A stretch of DNA of 64,000 nt, from NCBI GenBank assembly GCA_937899245.1, contig CALDKB010000042.1:41721-105720 (forward strand), in the 5' to 3' direction. The stretch comes from an uncultured Bacteroidales bacterium. GTDB taxonomy: Bacteria; Bacteroidota; Bacteroidia; Bacteroidales; ML635J-15. The translations under genes and the position numbers were made by a program. This document shows positions 31,716 through 40,913 of the stretch, one piece after another. The stretch's first letter is position 1. Every line of letters begins with the position of its first letter. The notes beneath the pieces were generated by a model, which did no database searches, was not told where the DNA came from, and saw only the letters and a list, made by a program, of their open reading frames with translations.

Positions 31716-32777
31716 ATGAATAAGATTCGAATATCTTTTTTGTTTTGTTTCTGTGTCGTTGGCGTATTTGCGCAGGCACCTGCCGGATACTATAATTCGA
31801 CACGAAATTTATGTGGCGAGGCGCTAAGGCAGAAATTAAGTACTATAATTTCTTCGCACACTGCATTGGCATATGATGAACTTTGGGACGCGTACGAGCA
31901 AACCGACCTTCGTAACAACGGCAAAATCTGGGATATGTATTCAAACTGTCATTTCGACTTTGGCGACGACCAGTGTGGAAATTATACCCGCGAGTGCAGT
32001 TGCTACAATCGAGAACATTCGATGCCGCAAAGCTGGTTTGGCGATGCAATGCCGATGAAAACAGATTTGTTCCATGTTTATCCGACCGACGGATGGGTGA
32101 ACAACAAGCGCGGTAATTTGCCGTTCGGGGAGGTGAGCAATCCTACGTACACTTCCGGAAACGGAAGCAAGGTTGGACCATGTTCTTTCTCAGGTTATTC
32201 GGGTACCGTATTCGAGCCGGTTGACGAATACAAGGGCGACTTTGCCCGTTCGTACTTTTACATGAGTACCTGTTATGCAAGCAAAAACCTTGGACAATCT
32301 GATGGTAGTGCAATGTTCAGCGGGAGCCAGTTGAAACCTTGGGCCGTAGATTTGCTGCTTTCGTGGCATTATGCCGATCCGGTTTCACAAAAGGAAATCG
32401 ACCGCAACAATGCAATATATAATATTCAGCACAACCGCAATCCTTTCATCGATTGTCCGTATTTTGTAGATGCTATTTGGTCGGACCATTGTGATTTTGA
32501 TAATTGTCTGGGTCCCGACGAAGCTTTCACCGAAGATAATTCAATTGCAAGTTTCCTGATAATGCCAAATCCGGCGACTGACGCTATAGAAGTTTCATCG
32601 GAAGCTATTGTAGGGTCGATATCTATTTTTAATATCCTTGGAGAAAAAATTTATTCTAGCAATATAAATTCTAACCTTGCAAATATTGATGTCAGCATTT
32701 TTAGAAAAGGTACCTATTTCGTTCGGGCTGAATTTGCAGATGGGCAGTCATTAATACAAAAGCTTATAATATATTAG
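31716..32777 (+). CDS. Secreted endonuclease I with T9SS sorting domain
   Basis: A 353-residue exported nuclease. The signal peptide is followed by an endonuclease I (EndA/NucM) domain (about 20-265). It has YNREHSMPQSWFGD (the His-metal finger) and TDLFHVYPTDGWVNNKRGN, then SYFYMSTCYA and ILLSWHYADPVS-like segments. Residues about 275-353 (FLIMPNPATDAIEVSS through GTYFVRAEF, ending KLIIY) form a type A T9SS C-terminal sorting domain, so the enzyme should be exported to the surface. It probably degrades extracellular DNA or RNA. It starts 9 bp after purN. Confidence 0.92.
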   Translation: MNKIRISFLFCFCVVGVFAQAPAGYYNSTRNLCGEALRQKLSTIISSHTALAYDELWDAYEQTDLRNNGKIWDMYSNCHFDFGDDQCGNYTRECSCYNREHSMPQSWFGDAMPMKTDLFHVYPTDGWVNNKRGNLPFGEVSNPTYTSGNGSKVGPCSFSGYSGTVFEPVDEYKGDFARSYFYMSTCYASKNLGQSDGSAMFSGSQLKPWAVDLLLSWHYADPVSQKEIDRNNAIYNIQHNRNPFIDCPYFVDAIWSDHCDFDNCLGPDEAFTEDNSIASFLIMPNPATDAIEVSSEAIVGSISIFNILGEKIYSSNINSNLANIDVSIFRKGTYFVRAEFADGQSLIQKLIIY

Positions 32778-32778
32778 T

Positions 32779-33723
32779 ATGAAAAAATTCTTCACAACCG
32801 CACTTAAGGGGCTTGCAATGGGAACCGCCAATGTGATCCCTGGCGTTTCGGGTGGAACAATTGCTCTTATTGTTGGTATTTTCGAGCGTCTTATCAATTC
32901 GTTGAAGTCATTCAATCTTACTGCAATAAAATTATTTTTCAAGGGTAGGTTCCGTGACTTTGCCAAGCATACGGACCTCGCTTTCCTATGCGAAGTGCTG
33001 CTTGGTATTGCAATAGCTGTAATAACGGTAGCCAAGCTGTTCAAGTTCTTGTTTGCTGAATATCCTGTATTCATCTGGGCGTTTTTCTTTGGTCTTGTGC
33101 TGGCTTCAATATATTATGTCGGTAAGACTGTGAACAGGTGGAACTTCTGGAGCATTCTTTTCATTTTGCTTGGAACCGGAATAGCGTTGCTGATTGCTTT
33201 TGGCACTCCGGCACATGAGAACGATAACATTTTATATCTGTTCATTTGTGGGGTTGTGGCAGCTTGCAGTATGATTTTGCCCGGACTATCTGGCTCGTAT
33301 GTGCTTGTGCTTATGGGCAACTACCAGCTCGTGATGATTGATGCTGTTGATATGCTTACAAAAAATCCGCTAGAAGCTTGCCGTATTTTGGTTCCGGTCG
33401 TCATAGGTGCTGTTATAGGTCTACTTGCTTTTGCCCATTTCCTTGCATGGATTTTCAAAAAGTTCCATAATCAGACCATTTCTCTGCTGACTGGTTTTAT
33501 TATTGGCAGCATGCCAATAATATGGCCGTGGAAAAATCAAATAACGTCAATTATGAAGGATGGTAGCGAAAAGGTTATAGGATACAACTGGAACCTTCCG
33601 GAAATGAATTCAGAATTTTTCTTAGCTCTTGTTTTCATAATTGTCGGTGTTGCAATTATTGTGCTAACGGAAACATTGGCACAGAAAAAAGAAGAAAGGC
33701 AAAACGAAAGCAATGTACAATAG
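32779..33723 (+). CDS. DUF368 polytopic membrane protein
   Basis: A 314-residue membrane protein with about 8-9 helices. It carries the DUF368 signature GTANVIPGVSGGTIALIVGI near the N-terminus and its internal repeat CSMILPGLSGSYVLVLMGNY near residue 165, which suggests inverted-repeat transporter topology. Members of the DUF368/DedA-like group have been implicated in undecaprenyl-phosphate recycling (PopT type). It starts 1 bp after the nuclease stop, and aroE overlaps its 3' end by 11 bp. Confidence 0.9.
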   Translation: MKKFFTTALKGLAMGTANVIPGVSGGTIALIVGIFERLINSLKSFNLTAIKLFFKGRFRDFAKHTDLAFLCEVLLGIAIAVITVAKLFKFLFAEYPVFIWAFFFGLVLASIYYVGKTVNRWNFWSILFILLGTGIALLIAFGTPAHENDNILYLFICGVVAACSMILPGLSGSYVLVLMGNYQLVMIDAVDMLTKNPLEACRILVPVVIGAVIGLLAFAHFLAWIFKKFHNQTISLLTGFIIGSMPIIWPWKNQITSIMKDGSEKVIGYNWNLPEMNSEFFLALVFIIVGVAIIVLTETLAQKKEERQNESNVQ

Positions 33724-34477
33724 GAAAAGATTGTTTGGAATTGTTGGCGGTTCGCTTGAGCATTCGTTTTCGCAGAAATATTTTTCCGAGAAGTTTGCAA
33801 AGTTAGGACTTGACGACTGCCTGTATTCGCTTTTCCCTATTTTTGAAATATCACAGTTAGGCAAAATAATTTCGGATAATCCCGAACTCGAAGGACTGAA
33901 TGTAACTTCGCCTTATAAGGTTGCGGTTATTCCTTATTTGGATGAACTCGATGCAGATGCACAAAAACTGGGAGCCGTAAATGTCATCAAGATTTTTCGG
34001 AAGGATACCGGTCCATATCTTAAAGGATATAATACAGATGTGTGCGGACTTCGCAGGACTTTCAGGTCCCTGAACCTGCCATCAGCCATCAATGCTCTTA
34101 TACTAGGTACTGGCGGGGCGGCCAAAGCGGTCAAATTTGTTTTGGAAGAAATGGGAATAAATGCGATAAATGTTTCGCGCTCCCCTAAAACAGTTAACGA
34201 GATATCGTATTCGCAGCTTACGGTTCAAAAAATGGAGGAATATATTTTGGTGGTTAATGCTACGCCAGTCGGAATGTTTCCCAATGTGTTGGATTTTCCG
34301 GATATTCCTTATGATGGCATTTCGGAAAGGCACATCTGCTTTGATCTTATTTATAATCCTGAAAAAACGAAATACCTTAAAAAATGCGAGGAGCATGGTG
34401 CTCGTATAGCAAATGGTTTCGAAATGCTTTGCGAGCAAGCCGATGAGGCATGGAAAATATGGAATGATAACAAATGA
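33713..34477 (+). CDS. aroE: Shikimate dehydrogenase
   Basis: A 254-residue enzyme reducing 3-dehydroshikimate with NADPH in aromatic amino acid synthesis. It has GIVGGSLEHSFSQKYFSEKF (shikimate Ser pair), GLNVTSPYKVAVIPYLDE (catalytic Lys), GYNTDVCGL, the Rossmann motif LILGTGGAAKAVKF and NATPVGMFPN. The start at 33713 overlaps the DUF368 gene. Confidence 0.93.
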   Translation: MYNRKRLFGIVGGSLEHSFSQKYFSEKFAKLGLDDCLYSLFPIFEISQLGKIISDNPELEGLNVTSPYKVAVIPYLDELDADAQKLGAVNVIKIFRKDTGPYLKGYNTDVCGLRRTFRSLNLPSAINALILGTGGAAKAVKFVLEEMGINAINVSRSPKTVNEISYSQLTVQKMEEYILVVNATPVGMFPNVLDFPDIPYDGISERHICFDLIYNPEKTKYLKKCEEHGARIANGFEMLCEQADEAWKIWNDNK

Positions 34478-34492
34478 TTTAAAAGATAAATT

Positions 34493-35176
34493 ATGGATAA
34501 CGAAAAGAATTACACCCTGTTGAGGGTTTTTAGAAACGAAGAGGACGCTCAATTTTTCATCGACATATTAAGTGATACGGATGTAGACTTCAAATTGGAA
34601 AATCCACAAAAAAACAGTTTTGATGCTGTCACCGGAACGGTAGCAGGAGAAAATAATTCTCTGCAGAACGGCTATCTGCTTTTTGTTGCCGAAGAAGATA
34701 TGGAAAAGGCGCATATTGAATTGCGTAAGAATATAGCCGAGTATTTCAGCAATGCCGACAATGAGGAAAACTCATTGCTCAATGATTTTTCCGACGAAGA
34801 ACTCCTTGATGTAATAAAAAAGCCTGATGAATGGAGCGAGGAAGATGTCGTATTGGCTCAGACATTGCTCGGCAAGCGAGGAAAGTCGGTTTCAGACGAA
34901 GTCGTAGAGGCCTACCGCACAAAACGTCTCGAAGAGGTTCGAAAACCTAAGTTCGGAGGTTATGTCACAATCGTTATCGGCTATATCTTTGCTTTGCTTG
35001 GTGGTGTTATTGGCGTTTTCCTGGCGGCATCATTGCTTGGCAAAAAACGGCTGTTCAACGGCGAGAAGGTGAACGCTTACGATAAGTGCACACGTACCAA
35101 TGCTTTCATATATCTGGCAATATCAATAATTGTCATAATTGCGATTGTAGCTTATTTAGTGATAAGTCACGATTAA
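34493..35176 (+). CDS. DUF2007-like membrane-anchored protein
   Basis: A 227-residue protein. Residues about 7-80 resemble the DUF2007/putative signal-transducing domain (LLRVFRNEEDAQFFIDILSD, LLFVAEEDMEKAHIEL). A middle acidic segment with paired DEELLDVI / SEEDVVLAQTLL follows. Two hydrophobic helices (about 155-180 and 203-224) anchor it in the membrane. Function unknown. It lies 15 bp after aroE. Confidence 0.75.
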   Translation: MDNEKNYTLLRVFRNEEDAQFFIDILSDTDVDFKLENPQKNSFDAVTGTVAGENNSLQNGYLLFVAEEDMEKAHIELRKNIAEYFSNADNEENSLLNDFSDEELLDVIKKPDEWSEEDVVLAQTLLGKRGKSVSDEVVEAYRTKRLEEVRKPKFGGYVTIVIGYIFALLGGVIGVFLAASLLGKKRLFNGEKVNAYDKCTRTNAFIYLAISIIVIIAIVAYLVISHD

Positions 35177-35198
35177 ATTTAATTGCTGCCTGCTGACA

Positions 35199-35981
35199 AT
35201 GAATAGAAGCAAATGTCTGGTCGTTGGTTCTATTGTGGCTGTTTTGGCCACTATTATATTCTTTATAAGGTATAACTATGATCAGACGTCCTATGAAAAG
35301 TCAAATGGAGTAAGCAGCATGTTGCATACGTACGAGAAGAAAAAAAACGACCATCGTATTACAATATATAATAATACGGCAGGCGAGGGCATTGATATTT
35401 CAAAATATCAGGGTGAAATCAACTGGCAGAAGGCAGTCCTTAATAATAAGTTTGGCTTTATGTATGTAAGGGCGACATATGGCAATAAGATTAAGGACAG
35501 GTATTATTCGCAGAACATTGATTCTGCCAGATCACATTACATTCCCGTAGGTTCATACCATTATTATCTTAATACGATAAGTCCGGAGGAGCAGTTTGAA
35601 AGCTTTATGTCTATGGTGGATGTCGACAAGCAGGATCTTATTCCTATGGTGGATGTCGAGGATGATTCTTTTGGCCCTTCGATTCTATGGAGCCCAAAGA
35701 AGCTTCAGACTTTTCTAAATCTTGTGGAAAAAGAATTTGGTGTGAAACCGATAATCTATACTAGCCGAATATTCTATAATTCATATCTATATAAGAACTT
35801 TTCGGAATATCCTGTATGGATAGCATCATATACTCCAAAAATCGGCAAATTGCGTGGCGGCAAGCAATATCTTCTGTGGCAGTATTCCGACAAGGGTAGA
35901 ATAAATGGAGTATACGAGCATATCGACAAAAATCGTCTTCACCCCGATGCTACAATAAAGGACTTGCTGCTGCGAAAATAA
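35199..35981 (+). CDS. GH25 lysozyme-like muramidase
   Basis: A 260-residue protein with an N-terminal membrane anchor (about residues 5-26) and a glycoside hydrolase family 25 domain. The domain has GEGIDISKYQGEINWQKA (catalytic Asp), FGFMYVRATYG, GSYHYYLNTISPEEQ and LIPMVDVEDD (catalytic Glu/Asp). The C-terminal part has WIASYTPK and YLLWQYSDKGRINGV. It cleaves peptidoglycan glycan strands and probably acts in the periplasm for remodelling. It is the last gene of the + strand run. Confidence 0.92.
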   Translation: MNRSKCLVVGSIVAVLATIIFFIRYNYDQTSYEKSNGVSSMLHTYEKKKNDHRITIYNNTAGEGIDISKYQGEINWQKAVLNNKFGFMYVRATYGNKIKDRYYSQNIDSARSHYIPVGSYHYYLNTISPEEQFESFMSMVDVDKQDLIPMVDVEDDSFGPSILWSPKKLQTFLNLVEKEFGVKPIIYTSRIFYNSYLYKNFSEYPVWIASYTPKIGKLRGGKQYLLWQYSDKGRINGVYEHIDKNRLHPDATIKDLLLRK

Positions 35982-36031
35982 AATCAGTTATCATGCCAGC
36001 GTGTATAACCGTAGGACTGGATGCTGGCTAA

Positions 36032-39000
36032 TCAACATTTCCCCAAAACACTATTTCTCAGCCCCTCCATAAAAGCAACAATCTGTGGCAGAGAGCTAAT
36101 TCCTTCGAGACGAAGGATCAGGCGGTCGTCGTGTTGCTTTACGGTAAGTCGCCGAGGATTGTCCTGCACAAACTGCAATATTGAGATAAATAATTTAGAA
36201 GAATAGTATTCCGATTTCTGATCCTGTGGAAAATAGCCAAGAAAAACATTGTTCTTAATTGCAATCTTTTGGAATCCAAGTTGCATTGCTGTCCAACGTA
36301 ATCTAACCATTGCAAACATACCTTCTGTTTCATCCGGGATTTTTCCAAAGCGGTCAATCAGCATATAGCGGAATTTTTCAAGTTCAGCTTCGTTCTTAAG
36401 TTCATCAATTTGGCGGTAAAGCTTTATTCTTTCCGTTGTACTTGAAATGTAATAGTCTGGAATTATCAGGTAAAGGTCTGTTTCCATCTGGCAGTCGTGT
36501 GCCGCTGGTTTTGGCGTGTCGTCTTCGTCCTTGAACACGTCGTGGAATTCTGTTTCCTTCAGTTCGCTTATGGCCTCGTTCAGTATTTTATTGTATGTTT
36601 CGAAACCGATATCGGCGATAAATCCCGATTGTTCCCCGCCAAGAATGTTGCCTGCACCGCGAATGTCAAGGTCTTGCAGTGCGATGTTGATGCCACTTCC
36701 AAGTTCGCTGAATTCTTCGATGGCTTTCAACCTGCGGCGTGCATCCGGAGTAAGTGCACTCAACGGTGGTGTAAGAAGATAGCAGAATGCCTTTTTGTTG
36801 CTTCTGCCAACACGGCCGCGCAGTTGATGCAAGTCGCTAAGTCCAAAGTTATTGGCGTTGTTTATAATAATGGTATTTGCGTTTGGTATGTCGACTCCAT
36901 TTTCAACAATTGAGGTACAAATAAGTACGTCGTAGTCGCCACGCATAAACTCAAGGATTATTTTTTCGAGTTGTTCGCCTTCCATCTGTCCGTGTGCAAC
37001 TACAGTTTTCACTTCCGGACAAATCTTGTTTATCTGGTTTTGGACCTCGTATATGTTTTGTATCCTGTTGTGAACGAAAAACACCTGTCCGTTACGACCG
37101 ACTTCGTAGTAAATTGCATCGCGGATGATGTCGTTGTTGAACGCATGAAGTTCAGTAGTTACAGGCTGACGGTTTGGCGGTGGAGTGCTTATTACTGATA
37201 GGTCGCGGGCTCCCATTAGCGAAAATTGTAGTGTGCGAGGAATCGGTGTGGCCGTTAAAGTCAACGTATCGATGTTTACTTTCATCTGCTTGATTTTTTC
37301 TTTAACTGCAACTCCGAATTTTTGTTCCTCGTCAACAATAAGAAGTCCAAGGTCCTTGAAGTCCACATTTTTGCCTACAAGTTTATGTGTTCCGATAATG
37401 ATGTCGATTTTGCCTGATTTCAAGTTTGCAAGTGTTTCCTTGATTTCCTTTGCTGATTTCAGGCGGCTAATATACGAAACAGTAACCGGCAAGTTTTTTA
37501 GTCGGTCTGAAAAAGTCTGGAAATGTTGCAAGGCAAGGATAGTTGTAGGTACAAGCACAGCTACTTGTTTTCCGTCTGTTACAGCCTTGAATGCAGCACG
37601 GATGGCAAGTTCTGTCTTTCCAAATCCCACGTCGCCGCAGATGAGCCTGTCCATTGGAATTTCCGATTCCATGTCGGCTTTTATTAGCTCGTTTGTCTTG
37701 CTTTGGTCGGGTGTGTCCTCGTACATGAACGAAGATTCAAGCTCAACCTGCATATAAGTATCCGGCGAAAATGCAAAACCCTTCTGTTCGCGCCGCTTTG
37801 CGTAAAGTAAAATTAAATCGCGGGCTATATCCTTGATATTCTTCTTGGTACGTTCTTTCAGACGTTTCCAGTGACCTGAGCCCAAACGATGTATGGTTGG
37901 CGGTTCGCCGTCCTTGTCGCGATATTTTGAAATTCGGTGCAACGAATGGATGTTCACGAAAAGGATGTCGTTTTCGCCATAGATAAGTTTTACAACTTCC
38001 TGCTCGTGTCCGTTGCGTGTAATTTTCTGTAAACCGCCGAAACGACCTATTCCATTGTCAACATGTACTATGTAGTCGCCAATATGCAATTCGGAAAGTT
38101 CCTGAAAAGTCATGGCGTTTGTCTTGGATATATTTTTGGTCGTATAGCGATGATAGCGTTCAAAAATCTGATGGTCGGTGTACACGCATGTTTTGCTTTC
38201 GTTGTCGACAAAACCTTCGTGTAGCGACTTTACAACAGGATAAAAATATGATTGCGAAGTATTTGTTTCGTTTTCCGCCTGTGCATCGTTGAAAATATCT
38301 TCGATTCGTTGAAGCTGCTTTTCGTTGTTGCTGTATATAAATACTTTATATCCATTGTTGTTCTTTTCCTTCACATTGGCGATTACAAGTTCAAACTGCT
38401 TGCTAAATGCCGGTTGCGGTTCGGTGTCGAATTGCAGTTCGTCGCTGGCTGAAAAATAAGAACGTGATGAAATCTCTACAGTAGGCAGGGTGCTGATTGA
38501 ACTGATAAAATTTTCCTTGTCGATAAGGTTCGACTTTGGATTAATTATATAAGTCTCCTCGTCGAGAATTTCCTTGTCCGAAAGTTCGCTGTAGCGAACT
38601 TCGGCAAGTTCGTAGCTCTTTTTTATGCTTTCCAGTACATAGCCTGGTGAGTCGATCCACAACGAGTATTCGCGATTCATGAATTCGAAGAAAGAAATTC
38701 TTTCCTCGACAGTTTGCTTGTCGTAGAAATTTGGAATAATGCGAACTTTATGTAATTTTTCTGTCGAGCCTTGTGTCTCTGGATTGAACTCGCGGATTTT
38801 CTCTATGGTATCATCATCAAAATCTATGCGGTACGGGTTTTCTGCACCATACGAGAACACATCGATGAGGCTTCCGCGGACAGCATAGCTTCCGGGTTCA
38901 AAAACAAAATCGTCGCGTGAAAAATTCCAGTCGTTCAGCATATCGATGAGTTTTTCCATCGGAAGATTATCGCCAACGCTGATGCTCAATGTGTTGCGTG

Positions 39001-39421
39001 TTAGCTCCTTGGTACGGATGACCTTTTCCATGATCGCCTCAGGATATGCCACCATTATAAATCCCTTGCGAGTGGTGTTTAGGCGTGTAAGCACTTCGGT
39101 TTGAAGAACGATGCTAGATTTGTTTTCCTTCATGTATTCTACCGATCGCTTGAAGGCACTTGGGTAGAACATTACATCTTCGTCGCCAAGAATGCTTACA
39201 AGGTCGTCGTAGAAATAAGATGCGCTCTCCTTGTCTGGCAAAATGGCACATATCATTTGTCGGGTCTGGGCAAAAGTCGATGCCATTGTAAATGATTTTG
39301 CCGAACCGGATAGACCTTTCAAAATAATTTTTGGAAGTTTTTGCCCATCAGAAATCAGTTCGCAAATTCTTTTGCAATTCGCGTTTTGTGATATGCGCTC
39401 AAGAAGTGATTCCATTGCCAT
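36032..39421 (-). CDS. mfd: Transcription-repair coupling factor
   Basis: A 1129-residue superfamily 2 translocase that removes stalled RNA polymerase at DNA lesions and recruits UvrA. The N-terminal UvrB-like half is followed by the RNA-polymerase-interacting domain (ELHIGDYIVHVDNGIGRFGG). The helicase core has Walker A ICGDVGFGKTELAIRAAF and Walker B LLIVDEEQKFG, with TATPIPRTLQFSLMGARDLS, then HQLRGRVGRSNKKAFCYL and the TRG and C-terminal domains. It lies 63 bp downstream of lpxD and is probably co-transcribed, since no -7 box is visible before it. Confidence 0.95.
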   Translation of the reverse strand: MAMESLLERISQNANCKRICELISDGQKLPKIILKGLSGSAKSFTMASTFAQTRQMICAILPDKESASYFYDDLVSILGDEDVMFYPSAFKRSVEYMKENKSSIVLQTEVLTRLNTTRKGFIMVAYPEAIMEKVIRTKELTRNTLSISVGDNLPMEKLIDMLNDWNFSRDDFVFEPGSYAVRGSLIDVFSYGAENPYRIDFDDDTIEKIREFNPETQGSTEKLHKVRIIPNFYDKQTVEERISFFEFMNREYSLWIDSPGYVLESIKKSYELAEVRYSELSDKEILDEETYIINPKSNLIDKENFISSISTLPTVEISSRSYFSASDELQFDTEPQPAFSKQFELVIANVKEKNNNGYKVFIYSNNEKQLQRIEDIFNDAQAENETNTSQSYFYPVVKSLHEGFVDNESKTCVYTDHQIFERYHRYTTKNISKTNAMTFQELSELHIGDYIVHVDNGIGRFGGLQKITRNGHEQEVVKLIYGENDILFVNIHSLHRISKYRDKDGEPPTIHRLGSGHWKRLKERTKKNIKDIARDLILLYAKRREQKGFAFSPDTYMQVELESSFMYEDTPDQSKTNELIKADMESEIPMDRLICGDVGFGKTELAIRAAFKAVTDGKQVAVLVPTTILALQHFQTFSDRLKNLPVTVSYISRLKSAKEIKETLANLKSGKIDIIIGTHKLVGKNVDFKDLGLLIVDEEQKFGVAVKEKIKQMKVNIDTLTLTATPIPRTLQFSLMGARDLSVISTPPPNRQPVTTELHAFNNDIIRDAIYYEVGRNGQVFFVHNRIQNIYEVQNQINKICPEVKTVVAHGQMEGEQLEKIILEFMRGDYDVLICTSIVENGVDIPNANTIIINNANNFGLSDLHQLRGRVGRSNKKAFCYLLTPPLSALTPDARRRLKAIEEFSELGSGINIALQDLDIRGAGNILGGEQSGFIADIGFETYNKILNEAISELKETEFHDVFKDEDDTPKPAAHDCQMETDLYLIIPDYYISSTTERIKLYRQIDELKNEAELEKFRYMLIDRFGKIPDETEGMFAMVRLRWTAMQLGFQKIAIKNNVFLGYFPQDQKSEYYSSKLFISILQFVQDNPRRLTVKQHDDRLILRLEGISSLPQIVAFMEGLRNSVLGKC

Positions 39422-39484
39422 TTGTTATGTTCCTGTGTTTCCTTTTTCGTAAATTTAGAACCCAAGAGATTAGAAACTCAGAAA

Positions 39485-40522
39485 CTATTTTCCTCCTTTC
39501 AGTTCTTCAATTTGCTTTTCTAGCTCAGCAATTTTTTTTGCCATGTCGTCGAGCTGGCGGAAACGAATAATCAGTCGTTGATATTTGCGAGCTTCCATTG
39601 CAGGAGCGCCCATAAGAGCAGTCCCTTCTTCCTTTATAACGCCCGAAACACCTGATTTGGCTTGCATTTGGGTGCGATTAGGAATTATTGTATGAGGAGC
39701 GATTCCAATTTGTCCTCCGAACATGCAATTTTCACCGATTTTTGCCGAGCCGGCAATTCCTCCTTGGGCCGCCATAACGGTATTCATGCCAATTTCGACA
39801 TTGTGGGCTATATGGTTGTGGTCGTCGAGCTTCACACCCTTGCGGATTATCGTAGAGCCAGCTATTGCTCTGTCGATGGTAACAAGTGCGCCAAGTTCTA
39901 CGTTATCTTCGATAACGACATTGCCAATCTGTTCAATCTTTTCAAATTCGCCATTTGGATTTGGTGCAAATCCGAAACCATCGGCACCGATCACCGCATT
40001 TGAGTGGATAATACAATTCTTGCCTATTTCGCAGTCGTAGTAAATTTTAACACCTGGATATAGAATTGTATTGTCGCCGATTTTTACGTTTTTACCTACA
40101 TAGCATTGAGGATATACCTGTACGTTGTCGCCAAGCACGGCATTCTTGTCGATATATGCGAAGCCGCCTATATAGCAATTTTTGCCGATTTTTGCTGTCC
40201 GGTGAACCTTGCTGCGGAACTCCTTGCCTTTTGGTGTGAACTTTACTGCGTATATGTGAAGTAAGTCGGCTACGGCCTTGTAGGCGTCGGGAACACGAAT
40301 CAATGTGGCTGAAATACTATCCTGTGGCACAAAATCATTGTTTACTATTACTGCTGATGCCTTGCTAGTGTATATGTATTGGGTGTATTTGGGATTTGCG
40401 AGAAACGAAATAGAACCTGGTTCACCGTATTCGATTCGTGCAAACTTTGAAATCATTACCGTTCCGTCGCCTTCAATGCGACCGCCGAGCATGTCGGCAA
40501 TTTCCTTTGCTGAATATTCCAT
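39485..40522 (-). CDS. lpxD: UDP-3-O-acylglucosamine N-acyltransferase
   Basis: A 345-residue lipid A enzyme that adds the second acyl chain. The N-terminal uridine-binding domain (MEYSAKEIADMLGGRIEGDG) precedes hexapeptide repeats (AVLGDNVQVYPQCYVGKNVK), the catalytic His in DDHNHIAHNVEIG and a C-terminal coiled coil (ELEKQIEELK). In many Bacteroidetes lpxD is next to lpxC; here it is 11 kb away, beside mfd. Promoter at 40547-40554. Confidence 0.94.
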   Translation of the reverse strand: MEYSAKEIADMLGGRIEGDGTVMISKFARIEYGEPGSISFLANPKYTQYIYTSKASAVIVNNDFVPQDSISATLIRVPDAYKAVADLLHIYAVKFTPKGKEFRSKVHRTAKIGKNCYIGGFAYIDKNAVLGDNVQVYPQCYVGKNVKIGDNTILYPGVKIYYDCEIGKNCIIHSNAVIGADGFGFAPNPNGEFEKIEQIGNVVIEDNVELGALVTIDRAIAGSTIIRKGVKLDDHNHIAHNVEIGMNTVMAAQGGIAGSAKIGENCMFGGQIGIAPHTIIPNRTQMQAKSGVSGVIKEEGTALMGAPAMEARKYQRLIIRFRQLDDMAKKIAELEKQIEELKGGK

Positions 40523-40546
40523 TGTCGTTTTTTATTGTAGGAGTGC

Positions 40547-40554
40547 AAATTTAG
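40547..40554 (-). promoter_or_regulatory. lpxD promoter -7 box
   Basis: TAAATTTG on the minus strand, 25 bp upstream of the lpxD ATG. A CAAA (TTTG on the minus strand) about 18 bp away serves as -33 and overlaps the T-run of the terminator next to it. Confidence 0.5.
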
Positions 40555-40572
40555 AAAATATATATAGTTCGG

Positions 40573-40612
40573 CAAAAAAAACCTCCGGAAGCTTGGGATT
40601 CCATCGGAGGCT
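40573..40612 (-). terminator. Minus-strand terminator upstream of lpxD
   Basis: GCCTCCG and CGGAGGT pair across a 17-nt loop (about 40582-40611), followed on the minus strand by eight T residues. It must end a leftward transcript that starts upstream of lpxD. Confidence 0.7.
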
Positions 40613-40670
40613 AAAATAAAGTTTGATAATATGAGGGCAATTTTAATACCTAAATGGGGTTGTTTTCCCT

Positions 40671-40877
40671 TTAGGATTTCAACGCAAAATTATATGTTAT
40701 TTTGATATGCACAAGCGATTTGTTTATATGATTATACGAAAGCAATAAATGTTTAAACTTTATGAGGTAATCGTCATATAATATATTTTCAATTAACATC
40801 TCGTTTTGAATTGCTGTTCCCATACTATGCATGTTTGATGCAAAAAACATCAAAAAAATTTCGTCATAATAAATCAA
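40671..40877 (-). CDS. Possible 68-residue small protein in an unexplained transcript
   Basis: A short AT-rich frame, MIYYDEIFLMFFASNMHS and onward, lies between a minus-strand -7 box (40894-40901) and the terminator at 40573-40612. It has no recognisable motif. Composition alone does not support coding, and the transcript may instead be a non-coding RNA; a CCTAAA/TTTAGG hairpin (40649-40675) overlaps its 3' end. Confidence 0.2.
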   Translation of the reverse strand: MIYYDEIFLMFFASNMHSMGTAIQNEMLIENILYDDYLIKFKHLLLSYNHINKSLVHIKITYNFALKS

Positions 40878-40893
40878 TGATTTATATTTACAT

Positions 40894-40901
40894 CAAATTT
40901 A
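40894..40901 (-). promoter_or_regulatory. Minus-strand -7 box of the unexplained 40.6-40.9 kb transcript
   Basis: TAAATTTG on the minus strand, directed away from upp toward the terminator at 40573-40612, giving a predicted RNA of about 310 nt. Confidence 0.4.
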
Positions 40902-40913
40902 ATAAATAGAAAT

